Positions 1 to 6,050 of a DNA stretch of 18,025 nt are shown here, one piece after another; positions within the stretch are counted from its first letter, which is position 1; every line of letters starts with the position of its first letter. The translations under genes were made by a program, and so were the position numbers. This DNA is from JAXFPC01 sp034180005 (GTDB lineage: Bacteria; Bacillota; Negativicutes; Acidaminococcales; Acidaminococcaceae): assembly GCA_034180005.1 (NCBI GenBank), contig JAXFPC010000042.1, positions 1 to 18,025 of the forward strand, read 5' to 3'. Under the pieces are notes generated by a model that worked only from the letters and a program-made list of their open reading frames with translations, ran no database searches and was not told where the DNA came from.

Positions 1-93
1 ATTTGTCGGCATTTTACTCTGGGATAGTATTTGTTCGTTACGCAACAGTACGGCATCGGTAAAAGTGCCGCCCACGTCAATACCTAAAAGCAT
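1..93 (-). CDS. Hydantoinase/oxoprolinase-family ATPase subunit (N-terminus only)
   Basis: Only the first 31 codons are inside the window; the gene runs off the left edge. They read MLLGIDVGGTFTDAVLL and onward, the phosphate-binding start typical of the hydantoinase A/5-oxoprolinase N-terminal domain, where the DVGGTFTD block contacts ATP. Family members hydrolyse ATP to open cyclic amide rings (hydantoins, 5-oxoproline) or to carboxylate acetone-type substrates, usually with a B subunit downstream; that part is not visible, so the substrate is unknown. The ATG at 91-93 is preceded by an AGGAG ribosome binding site about 8 bases upstream. The gene has its own extended -10 promoter and lies behind the terminator of the OFA transporter, so it looks like a separate transcription unit. 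Confidence 0.85.
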   Translation of the reverse strand, partial: MLLGIDVGGTFTDAVLLRNEQILSQSKMPTN

Positions 94-133
94 ACATTTA
101 TCTCCTTTGCACGCTCAAAAGTTCCTTATTGAT

Positions 134-142
134 ATTATATCA
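134..142 (-). promoter_or_regulatory. Extended -10 promoter for the hydantoinase-family gene
   Basis: On the minus strand a perfect TATAAT (134-139) is preceded by TGA (140-142), an extended -10 element. No good -35 box is seen 16-18 bases upstream, which is tolerated with an extended -10. The start codon lies about 40 bases downstream. Confidence 0.55.
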
Positions 143-187
143 TACGCCACCGTTAATCCCTAGCGTATTCAACGGAAAGCTTGTGCG

Positions 188-219
188 AAAAAAATGCCCG
201 TAAGCAAAGCTTGCAGGCA
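188..219 (-). terminator. Intrinsic terminator of the OFA transporter gene
   Basis: Read on the minus strand, 219-195 folds into a hairpin of about 10 pairs with one mismatch (arms TGCCTGCAAGC and GCTTACGGGCA, loop TTT), followed at once by seven T (194-188). It begins about 21 bases after the transporter stop codon and separates that gene from the hydantoinase-family gene. Confidence 0.85.
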
Positions 220-240
220 GGAAAATCATCATACATCATT

Positions 241-1431
241 CTATTTTTTTATCCGCAAAAGTAAAACTATCACAAAGTTCACCGCACAGCAGGCAGCGAA
301 GAAATTCATCGCAGCGCCATAGCTTCCTGTTGTCGACACAAAGCGCGAGATGACGATGGGTCCCGCTATACCGGCGAAGCCCCAAGCTGAAAGAATACGT
401 CCGTGAATTGCGCTTAACTGTTTTGTGCCGAAAATATCGCTGAGATATGCCGGCATGCAGGCGAATCCTCCGCCATAACATGTTACTATTACAAAGACCA
501 TGATTTGAAACACAAGCGGACTTTCCACATTCACCAAAATATTAAACGCAGCGACTTGCAAAGCGCAAAACAATAAATAGCCGGTATTGCGCCCTATGTA
601 ATCCGAAACAGTCGACCAAACAATTCTGCCTATTCCATTCAGCAATCCTACTATGCCGACCATGGATGCCGCCTGAACGGCGGTCATTTTTACTAAATCC
701 TGCGCCATTGGAGAAGCCACAGCTAACAGACCGATGCCGCAGGTAATATTTATAAAGAAAACCGTCCACAACGCATAAAATTTCCACGTCCGCATCGCTT
801 CATGAACAGTGCAGGAAACTGCAACATCCTCTTCCGGCTTGACATGCATTGTTGTTTTTACAAGCTTCACTTCCGGCGGAGCCATGTACAAAGCCGAGGC
901 GGCAATAACGGCTGCGTAGCCGATTCCGAGAAAAACAAAATTCCAAACTAAACCGAAAGACGTCACCAAATATTGCATCAACGGACCCGCTATAAGACTG
1001 GCAAACCCGAATCCCATAATTGCAAGTCCTGTCGCCAGACCTCTGTTATACGGAAACCATTTGACCAGCGTCGACACGGGGGTTATGTAACCGACTCCTA
1101 AACCTACGCCCACAATTACACCGTAACTGATATAAAGCAAATAAAGTTGTCTTGAATATATGGCAGCTGCCGTGCAAAGCAATCCGCTGCCAAAAAAAGC
1201 CGCCGAAAGCAACCCGCTCTTACGCGGTCCCATGCGCTCCACATATGTACCCAAAAAAGCAGCTGATAATCCTAAGAAAAGAATTGCCAAAGAAAAACAC
1301 CATGTTGCCTGTTCAAGTGTTATACCCATATGCTTCATAATAGGACGCGTTAAAACACTCCAAGCGTAAACACTGCCTATACAAATGTGAATGCCAATTG
1401 CCGACAAGACTATTAACCATCTGTTTTTCAT
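241..1431 (-). CDS. OFA-family (oxalate/formate antiporter-like) MFS transporter
   Basis: A 396-residue inner-membrane transporter with about 12 hydrophobic segments, the usual size for the OFA branch of the major facilitator superfamily. The signature GSVYAWSVLTRP (residues 19-30) in the first membrane helix is characteristic of OFA proteins, and GTYVERMGPRK (61-71) is the motif A loop between helices 2 and 3. A hydrophilic loop near 187-215 separates the two six-helix halves. Characterised relatives exchange oxalate for formate or move lactate/pyruvate-type monocarboxylates; the substrate cannot be read from sequence. The ATG at 1431 is preceded by GAGG with 8-base spacing. Transcription passes through a ZTP riboswitch (1499-1566), so expression should follow ZTP/ZMP, the signal of low 10-formyl-tetrahydrofolate. 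This makes formate or a related one-carbon source an attractive but unproven substrate. Confidence 0.9.
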   Translation of the reverse strand: MKNRWLIVLSAIGIHICIGSVYAWSVLTRPIMKHMGITLEQATWCFSLAILFLGLSAAFLGTYVERMGPRKSGLLSAAFFGSGLLCTAAAIYSRQLYLLYISYGVIVGVGLGVGYITPVSTLVKWFPYNRGLATGLAIMGFGFASLIAGPLMQYLVTSFGLVWNFVFLGIGYAAVIAASALYMAPPEVKLVKTTMHVKPEEDVAVSCTVHEAMRTWKFYALWTVFFINITCGIGLLAVASPMAQDLVKMTAVQAASMVGIVGLLNGIGRIVWSTVSDYIGRNTGYLLFCALQVAAFNILVNVESPLVFQIMVFVIVTCYGGGFACMPAYLSDIFGTKQLSAIHGRILSAWGFAGIAGPIVISRFVSTTGSYGAAMNFFAACCAVNFVIVLLLRIKK

Positions 1432-1469
1432 TTTTAAAACCTCTTTTCATTTCAGATGAGCCTTCTGCG

Positions 1470-1508
1470 CAAAACAAAACCGTCCGGGCCTAAGGCTTGC
1501 CCAGACGG
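1470..1508 (-). terminator. Intrinsic terminator forming the ZTP riboswitch expression platform
   Basis: On the minus strand the arm CCGTCTGGGC (1508-1499) pairs with GCCCGGACGG (1489-1480) around a short loop, with one G-T pair, and is followed by TTTTGTTTT (1479-1471). The 5' arm is the same segment that forms the aptamer pseudoknot, so ligand binding and termination are mutually exclusive. It lies 40-75 bases before the transporter ATG. Confidence 0.92.
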
Positions 1509-1570
1509 TCGGCATTATTCCGAGTGCAGTCCACGTGGTCAATTCCACTCATCCGTCAGAACTGCAATGG
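1499..1570 (-). promoter_or_regulatory. ZTP (pfl-motif) riboswitch controlling the OFA transporter
   Basis: Read on the minus strand. P1 is TGCAGT (1566-1561) with ACTGCA (1530-1525). The junction holds CTGACGG; P2 is GTGG (1548-1545) with CCAC (1538-1535), followed by the conserved GTGGA. A small linker hairpin TCGG/CCGA follows, then the conserved CCGTCTGGGC (1508-1499). The class-defining pseudoknot is intact: GACGG (1557-1553) pairs with CCGTC (1508-1504). The aptamer class binds ZTP/ZMP, purine intermediates that build up when 10-formyl-tetrahydrofolate is scarce. Since the pseudoknot strand is also the 5' arm of the terminator, the switch should turn expression on when ligand is bound. 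The alternative folding is inferred from complementarity. Confidence 0.93.
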
Positions 1571-1586
1571 TCTTTACTTCTTCTAC

Positions 1587-1615
1587 ATGGTATCACATTA
1601 CACAGCTATTGTCAA
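1587..1615 (-). promoter_or_regulatory. Sigma-70-type promoter of the riboswitch-OFA transcript
   Basis: On the minus strand a perfect -35 TTGACA (1615-1610), a 17-base spacer and a -10 TACCAT (1592-1587) preceded by TGA. The predicted start near 1580 lies about 14 bases before the first riboswitch helix, as expected. Within the gene-free stretch 1432-1770, bases 1616-1770 show no gene or structured element that I can support. Confidence 0.8.
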
Positions 1616-1770
1616 CATATAGTAAAAATTCCCGCATTGTGCAACATTAAACCCTATATATTGTACTTGCATCTCAACACTCCTGACATTTTACAGAAAA
1701 TTGTTTTTGAAAAATTACCCTGTTTACTGTTTAAAGAAAACTGAAATTAAAAGTAGCTCTATCAATTATA

Positions 1771-2610
1771 TTACCAATTTTTCTTGTAAAGTCCTCGTAA
1801 AAGTTTTATCTCCTCAGCATAGCCATTTAAATCATTGGGAGTTTCCAAGTTAAACGGCAAGTGAGATAGCGCCGAATGATTAATCACTGCAGTCAACGCT
1901 TTCAAACCGATATTTCCCTTGCCGATACAGGCATGTCGATCCTTACGGCTGCCCAACGTATTAAGACTGTCGTTCAAATGCACCGCACGCAAATACTTCA
2001 AGCCGATAATTTTATCAAACTGTTCAAGCACTCCGTCGAGATTATTGACAATATCATAGCCGCCGTCATAAATATGACATGTATCCAAACAAACACCTAT
2101 TTTTTGGGAAAGGCGTACTCCGTCCATTATGCAGCGAAGCTCTTCAAAACTGCGACCTACCTCGCTGCCTTTGCCAGCCATCGTTTCCAATAACACCACA
2201 GTACTCTGTTCCGCCGTGAGCACATCGTTAAGCAACTCCGTTATCTTGACAATGCCGATATCGCTCCCCTGTTTGACATGACTTCCCGGATGAAAATTGT
2301 AGTAATTCCCCGGAAGATGTTCCAACGCGGCAAGATCCTCCGTCATAACCGCAGTCGCAAAATCTCGCAAGCTCTGGTCTGCCGCGCAAGCATTCATAGT
2401 ATAGGGCGCGTGTGCCACTAAAGGAGCAAAACGATGTTCCTCAAGCAGAACTTTGAGCGCCGCCGCATCATCCGCATCAAAAGCCTTAGCTTTACCGCCG
2501 CGCGGATTGCGTGTGAAAAACTGGAAAGTGTTGGCTCCTATCGCAAGAGCCGTTTTACCCATACTCAAAAAACCTTTGACAGAAGAAAGGTGACAACCTA
2601 TGTTAAGCAT
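1771..2610 (-). CDS. nfo: Endonuclease IV (deoxyribonuclease IV, AP endonuclease)
   Basis: A 279-residue zinc-dependent AP endonuclease that cuts the backbone 5' to abasic sites in base excision repair. All nine ligands of the tri-zinc site of the family can be placed: His67, His107, Glu142, Asp176, His179, His211, Asp224, His226 and Glu256, in the motifs FHPGSH, LETMAGKGSEVG, CLDTCHIYDGGYD, HLNDS and NLETPND. The start MLNIGCHLSS at 2610 matches the family N-terminus; an upstream in-frame ATG at 2661 would add 17 residues not found in the family. A GGAGG lies 11 bases before 2610, a slightly long spacing. The gene is divergent from leuCDB. No clear terminator is seen after its stop. Confidence 0.96.
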   Translation of the reverse strand: MLNIGCHLSSVKGFLSMGKTALAIGANTFQFFTRNPRGGKAKAFDADDAAALKVLLEEHRFAPLVAHAPYTMNACAADQSLRDFATAVMTEDLAALEHLPGNYYNFHPGSHVKQGSDIGIVKITELLNDVLTAEQSTVVLLETMAGKGSEVGRSFEELRCIMDGVRLSQKIGVCLDTCHIYDGGYDIVNNLDGVLEQFDKIIGLKYLRAVHLNDSLNTLGSRKDRHACIGKGNIGLKALTAVINHSALSHLPFNLETPNDLNGYAEEIKLLRGLYKKNW

Positions 2611-2667
2611 AAATTTGATAACCTCCATATTATGAAAAAATACTCGCGCTGTTAGTTGCATATAATG

Positions 2668-2676
2668 ATTCTAACA
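2668..2676 (-). promoter_or_regulatory. Possible extended -10 promoter for nfo
   Basis: On the minus strand TAGAAT (2673-2668) is preceded by TGT, an extended -10. No convincing -35 is seen. The nfo start codon is about 55 bases downstream. Confidence 0.4.
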
Positions 2677-2761
2677 TATTTTTCTAAATCCGACTCACTT
2701 TATCAGCACATCGTTGTCACGATACCCATAATAAATTTTTCATCGGCTTGCTAAACAGCTA

Positions 2762-2790
2762 TTGACATTTAAGCCAAAAGTTGCGATAAT
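2762..2790 (+). promoter_or_regulatory. Promoter of the T-box-leuCDB transcript
   Basis: Perfect -35 TTGACA (2762-2767), 17-base spacer, -10 GATAAT (2785-2790). The predicted start near 2797 precedes the T-box leader. Confidence 0.82.
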
Positions 2791-2796
2791 GAAAAA

Positions 2797-3063
2797 ACAT
2801 TATTTTCAAGATAAAATAATACTTATTATAAAAGCTATGAACGGGAAAATTTTTTCAGGATGCAGTTTCAGAGATACGGCGTTCGGTGCGAGCCTGTAGC
2901 AACTGGAAAAAGACGCTCACCCGGGAGCTTCCGTTCTGATTTTCAGGAACGGACGCAACGACTGCGTTATGTCTCCGAACGGCGCTTCGGGAAAAATTGA
3001 GTATAATATAGGGTGGTACCGCGATTTTCGCCCCTATCTGCAGCTGCAGATAGGGGCTTTTTT
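2797..3063 (+). promoter_or_regulatory. T-box leader, leucine-specific (CUC specifier)
   Basis: The T-box sequence AGGGTGGTACCGCG is present at 3010-3023, just before an intrinsic terminator. Upstream, Stem I can be drawn: AGCT and CGGG near 2834-2845 pair with CCCG and AGCT at 2920-2929, and the run TTTTTTC pairs with GAAAAAG (2906-2912). This leaves a specifier loop whose 3' side is GACGCTCA. In it CTC (2916-2918) followed by A fits a leucine codon, matching the leu genes downstream. Later hairpins are CCGTTC/GAACGG (2931-2952) and ACGCA/TGCGT (2953-2967). Uncharged tRNA-Leu is expected to stabilise the antiterminator and allow read-through. The specifier assignment is mine; GCT (Ala), one base earlier, is the only close rival and does not fit the context. 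Confidence 0.93.
3030..3063 (+). terminator. T-box-controlled terminator before leuC
   Basis: Positions 3030-3057 form a perfect 28-base palindrome (14 pairs, with a central PstI-like CTGCAGCTGCAG), followed by six T (3058-3063). Its 5' CCCC overlaps the segment expected to pair with the T-box bulge region in the antiterminator. Confidence 0.93.
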
Positions 3064-3109
3064 ATCTGCGGTTGGAGCTGCGCCGATAAAATTTAGGAGG
3101 GATATACAA

Positions 3110-4372
3110 ATGGGTATGACAATGACAGAAAAAATTCTGGCCAAACACGCAGAAAAAACTGACGCGCATGCCGGAGAATTATTAACGGCGCAGGTAGACC
3201 TTGTACTGGCCAATGATATAACCGGACCGCCTGCTATTACTGAATTTGAAAAAATAGGCCGACCTGTTTTTGATAAAAATAAAATAGCGCTTGTACCGGA
3301 TCACTTTTCTCCCTGCAAGGACATAAAATCTGCGACAATGTGCAAAAAGCTGCGCGATTTTGCCCGCAAGCACGACATAACAAACTACTTTGAAGTCGGG
3401 CACATGGGAATTGAGCACGCTCTGCTCCCTGACAAAGGACTTATCGCCCCGGGAGAAATCATCATCGGCGCCGATTCGCATACTTGCACTTACGGAGCGT
3501 TAAACGCTCTCAGCACCGGCATGGGACAAACAGATATCGGCTGCGCCATGGCCAGCGGTTCCACGTGGTTCAAAGTTCCTGCGGCTATAAAAATAATCCT
3601 CAGCGGTAAACTGCCGCGCTATGTCCAGGGAAAAGATATTATCCTCACGCTTATAGGCATGATCGGCGTCGACGGAGCACGCTACCAATCCTTGGAATTC
3701 TGCGGCGAGGGAGTAAGCCAGCTTTCTATGACGGACAGATTGACCATCTGCAACATGGCTATTGAAGCCGGGGCAAAAAACGGAATTTTTCCTGTGGACG
3801 AAAAAACTGTCGCTTTCCTTAAAGAAAGAGGCGTAACAAGAAAATGGGAAGCCGTTTCGGCCGACCCGGATGCTCACTATATTCAAGTGATAAATCTTGA
3901 GCTTGATAAACTTACGCCCGTAGTGGCCTACCCGCATCTTCCGGAAAATACTCGCCCCGCCGCTTCCGCAGCAGCCGTCAAAATAGATCAGGTCGTTGTC
4001 GGCTCCTGCACCAACGGACGCCTGGAAGACCTGGAACAAGCTGCGGAAATTCTGCATGGACGCAAAGTTTGTAACCATGTACGCATGATCATTATTCCGG
4101 CAACTCAAGAAATTTACCGCGAAGCAATGCGTCGCGGATACATCGACACTTTTATCGAAGCCGGAGCAGCTGTTTCCACGCCGACCTGCGGTTCATGCCT
4201 TGGCGGTTACATGGGTATTCTTGCTGCTGGTGAACGTTGCGTATCTACGACTAACAGAAATTTCCGCGGGCGTATGGGACATGTTGACAGCGAAGTATAT
4301 CTGGCAAGTCCTTACACTGCTGCGGCCAGCGCCGTCATGGGACACATAGCAAGTCCGGAGGAGGTTAAATAA
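3110..4372 (+). CDS. leuC: 3-isopropylmalate dehydratase large subunit
   Basis: A 420-residue aconitase-family protein that, with LeuD, isomerises 2- to 3-isopropylmalate in cytoplasmic leucine biosynthesis. The three cysteines that bind the 4Fe-4S cluster are Cys300 (GSCTNGRLED), Cys360 and Cys363 (TPTCGSCLGGYMG), at the positions and total length usual for the separate-subunit type. The start MGMTMTEKIL at 3110 is chosen because it matches the family and has AGGAGG (3095-3100) 9 bases upstream; the reading frame stays open back to 2969 but that part is T-box leader RNA. The stop overlaps the leuD ATG by one base (TAATG), implying translational coupling. Controlled by the Leu T-box. Confidence 0.97.
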   Translation: MGMTMTEKILAKHAEKTDAHAGELLTAQVDLVLANDITGPPAITEFEKIGRPVFDKNKIALVPDHFSPCKDIKSATMCKKLRDFARKHDITNYFEVGHMGIEHALLPDKGLIAPGEIIIGADSHTCTYGALNALSTGMGQTDIGCAMASGSTWFKVPAAIKIILSGKLPRYVQGKDIILTLIGMIGVDGARYQSLEFCGEGVSQLSMTDRLTICNMAIEAGAKNGIFPVDEKTVAFLKERGVTRKWEAVSADPDAHYIQVINLELDKLTPVVAYPHLPENTRPAASAAAVKIDQVVVGSCTNGRLEDLEQAAEILHGRKVCNHVRMIIIPATQEIYREAMRRGYIDTFIEAGAAVSTPTCGSCLGGYMGILAAGERCVSTTNRNFRGRMGHVDSEVYLASPYTAAASAVMGHIASPEEVK

Positions 4373-4866
4373 TGAGCAAAGTTTGGCGTTATCAGGATCA
4401 CGTCGATACAGACGTTATCATTCCCGCAAGATATTTAAACATAGCGGACTTTGAAGAATTGGCGGAACACGCAATGGAAGATGCTCCGGAAAATGTTACC
4501 TTGAATTTCGCAGCCAACGTAAAACCTGGCGACTTTATAGTGGCAGGAAAAAATTTCGGCTGCGGCTCCTCTCGCGAGCACGCTCCCATGGTACTCAAAG
4601 TCAAAGGCATCAAGTGCATCATAGCTGACAGTTTTGCCAGAATTTTTTACAGAAACGCGATTAATATCGGTCTGCCTGTTTTGGAGATAGGCTCTGCTGT
4701 AGAGCAAATCTCTCCTGAAGATATGCTTGAGGTTGATATCGGCAAGGGAGAAATAAGAAATATCACAAGAAATATAACTATAACCACAGAACCGATGCCA
4801 AAATTTATTCAAAAAATTTCTGAATGCGGCGGTCTGATAAATTATGTCAAAGGAGGCGGACAGTAG
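4372..4866 (+). CDS. leuD: 3-isopropylmalate dehydratase small subunit
   Basis: A 164-residue swivel-domain subunit that completes the active site of LeuC. The family blocks DHVDTDVIIPARYLN (residues 9-23) and GKNFGCGSSREHAP are present, the latter carrying the Ser-Arg that binds substrate carboxylate. Length matches the short LeuD type that pairs with a 420-residue LeuC. It starts inside the leuC stop codon and its own TAG overlaps the GTG of leuB by one base, so the three proteins are probably made by coupled translation. Confidence 0.97.
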   Translation: MSKVWRYQDHVDTDVIIPARYLNIADFEELAEHAMEDAPENVTLNFAANVKPGDFIVAGKNFGCGSSREHAPMVLKVKGIKCIIADSFARIFYRNAINIGLPVLEIGSAVEQISPEDMLEVDIGKGEIRNITRNITITTEPMPKFIQKISECGGLINYVKGGGQ

Positions 4867-5945
4867 TGAAAATAACTTTACTCCCCGGCGACGGCATCGG
4901 CGTTGAAATAGTTGACGCCGCTGTACAAGTTTTAGATGCCGCTGCAAAAAAATTCAATTTTGAAATAACTTACGATAAACAACTTATCGGCGGCTGCGCC
5001 ATAGATACAACCGGCAACCCGCTACCCCAGGCAACGATAACGTCCGCCAAAAATGCCGATGCCGTACTATTGGGTGCAGTCGGCGGCCCCAAGTGGGATA
5101 ATCTTGATCCTTCTTTGCGCCCTGAAAAAGGATTGCTCGGTATCCGCCAGGCTCTAGGTTTATACTGCAACCTGCGTCCGATGAAAGTATCTCCGTTCAC
5201 ATCACATCTTTCCCCGCTAAAGGAAGAGCGCGCCTCCGGCGCCGATCTGTTAATCGTAAGAGAACTTACCGGTGGCATTTATTTCGGCGCTCACCAGGAA
5301 GCTCATTTAAATGAACAAAATGTGGAAGAAGCCTGCGACGAAGAAAAATATACCCGTCCGGAAATAGAACGCATCGCACGCCTTGCCTTTGAAGCAGCCC
5401 GCAAACGTCGCGGCAAAGTGACAAGTGTGGACAAAGCCAACGTTTTGGCTTCAAGCCGTTTGTGGCGAAAAACAGTGACAGAGATGCAGCAAAATTATTA
5501 TCCCGATATACAGCTGAACCATTTTTACGTTGATAACTGCGCGATGCAACTTATTTTAAATCCGGGACAATTTGATGTTATTCTGACCAACAATATTTTC
5601 GGAGATATTCTTTCCGACGAAGCTTCAACAATTGCGGGATCCATCGGACTGCTGCCTTCAGCTTCTTTAGGCGACGGCACCGGCATGTACGAACCCATTC
5701 ACGGCAGCGCTCCTGATATAGCCGGACGCGGCATTGCCAATCCGCTGGCGACTATTTTAAGTGCAGCTATGATGCTGCGTCATTCTCTAAACCTACCGGA
5801 AGCCGCGCTGGCAATAGAGACCGCTGTTGATAACGTTATGTCTGAAGGTTATCGCACTCCTGATTTATACAAGGAAGATCTTATCAAAGTATCTACAAAA
5901 CAGATGGGAGCACTTGTAGCAAAACACATTTTAGAAAAACTGTAA
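4866..5945 (+). CDS. leuB: 3-isopropylmalate dehydrogenase
   Basis: A 359-residue NAD-dependent enzyme that oxidises and decarboxylates 3-isopropylmalate to the precursor of leucine. It opens with KITLLPGDGIGVEIV, and contains GGPKWD, the LeuB-typical VRELTGGIYFG, NVLASSRLWR, and IFGDILSDEAS with the metal-binding aspartates. YEPIHGSAPDIAGRGIANP forms the NAD site. I take the GTG at 4866 as start: AGGAGG (4852-4857) is 8 bases before it and the protein then begins exactly at the family N-terminus. An in-frame ATG at 4824 lies inside leuD and would add 14 unrelated residues. It is the last gene of the T-box operon, and a strong terminator follows. No leuA is in the window. Confidence 0.97.
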   Translation: MKITLLPGDGIGVEIVDAAVQVLDAAAKKFNFEITYDKQLIGGCAIDTTGNPLPQATITSAKNADAVLLGAVGGPKWDNLDPSLRPEKGLLGIRQALGLYCNLRPMKVSPFTSHLSPLKEERASGADLLIVRELTGGIYFGAHQEAHLNEQNVEEACDEEKYTRPEIERIARLAFEAARKRRGKVTSVDKANVLASSRLWRKTVTEMQQNYYPDIQLNHFYVDNCAMQLILNPGQFDVILTNNIFGDILSDEASTIAGSIGLLPSASLGDGTGMYEPIHGSAPDIAGRGIANPLATILSAAMMLRHSLNLPEAALAIETAVDNVMSEGYRTPDLYKEDLIKVSTKQMGALVAKHILEKL

Positions 5946-5952
5946 ATATTTT

Positions 5953-5992
5953 AATGCATTGCATCTCCACAACATGATGCAATGCATTTTTA
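5953..5992 (+). terminator. Terminator of the leuCDB operon
   Basis: Perfect 13-pair stem AATGCATTGCATC (5953-5965) with GATGCAATGCATT (5976-5988), 10-base loop, T-run continuing to 5991. It starts 8 bases after the leuB stop. The T-run overlaps the -35 box of the next promoter. Confidence 0.9.
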
Positions 5993-6017
5993 CTTAAATA
6001 AGGTTTGATGATATAAT
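5989..6017 (+). promoter_or_regulatory. Promoter of the tRNA nucleotidyltransferase operon
   Basis: Perfect -10 TATAAT (6012-6017) preceded by TGA (extended -10), 17-base spacer, weak -35 TTTACT (5989-5994). The start codon is 34 bases downstream. Confidence 0.7.
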
Positions 6018-6050
6018 TAGCTCGTATAACGATTTTCACGGAGTTTTTCT

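Noticed and set aside
1616..1770. Possible small gene or RNA between the riboswitch promoter and nfo
   Set aside because: Only short open frames without ribosome sites and no stable hairpin; AT-rich spacer.
2611..2661. N-terminal extension of endonuclease IV from an ATG at 2661
   Set aside because: The added 17 residues are not part of the family; MLNIGCHLSS at 2610 fits the usual N-terminus.
2969..3109. Upstream extension of leuC (47 extra codons)
   Set aside because: The frame is open, but this stretch is the T-box antiterminator and terminator; the family start and AGGAGG both point to 3110.
3500..4108. 202-codon open frame antisense to leuC
   Set aside because: Shadow of a clearly functional leuC; no recognisable domain, promoter or ribosome site.
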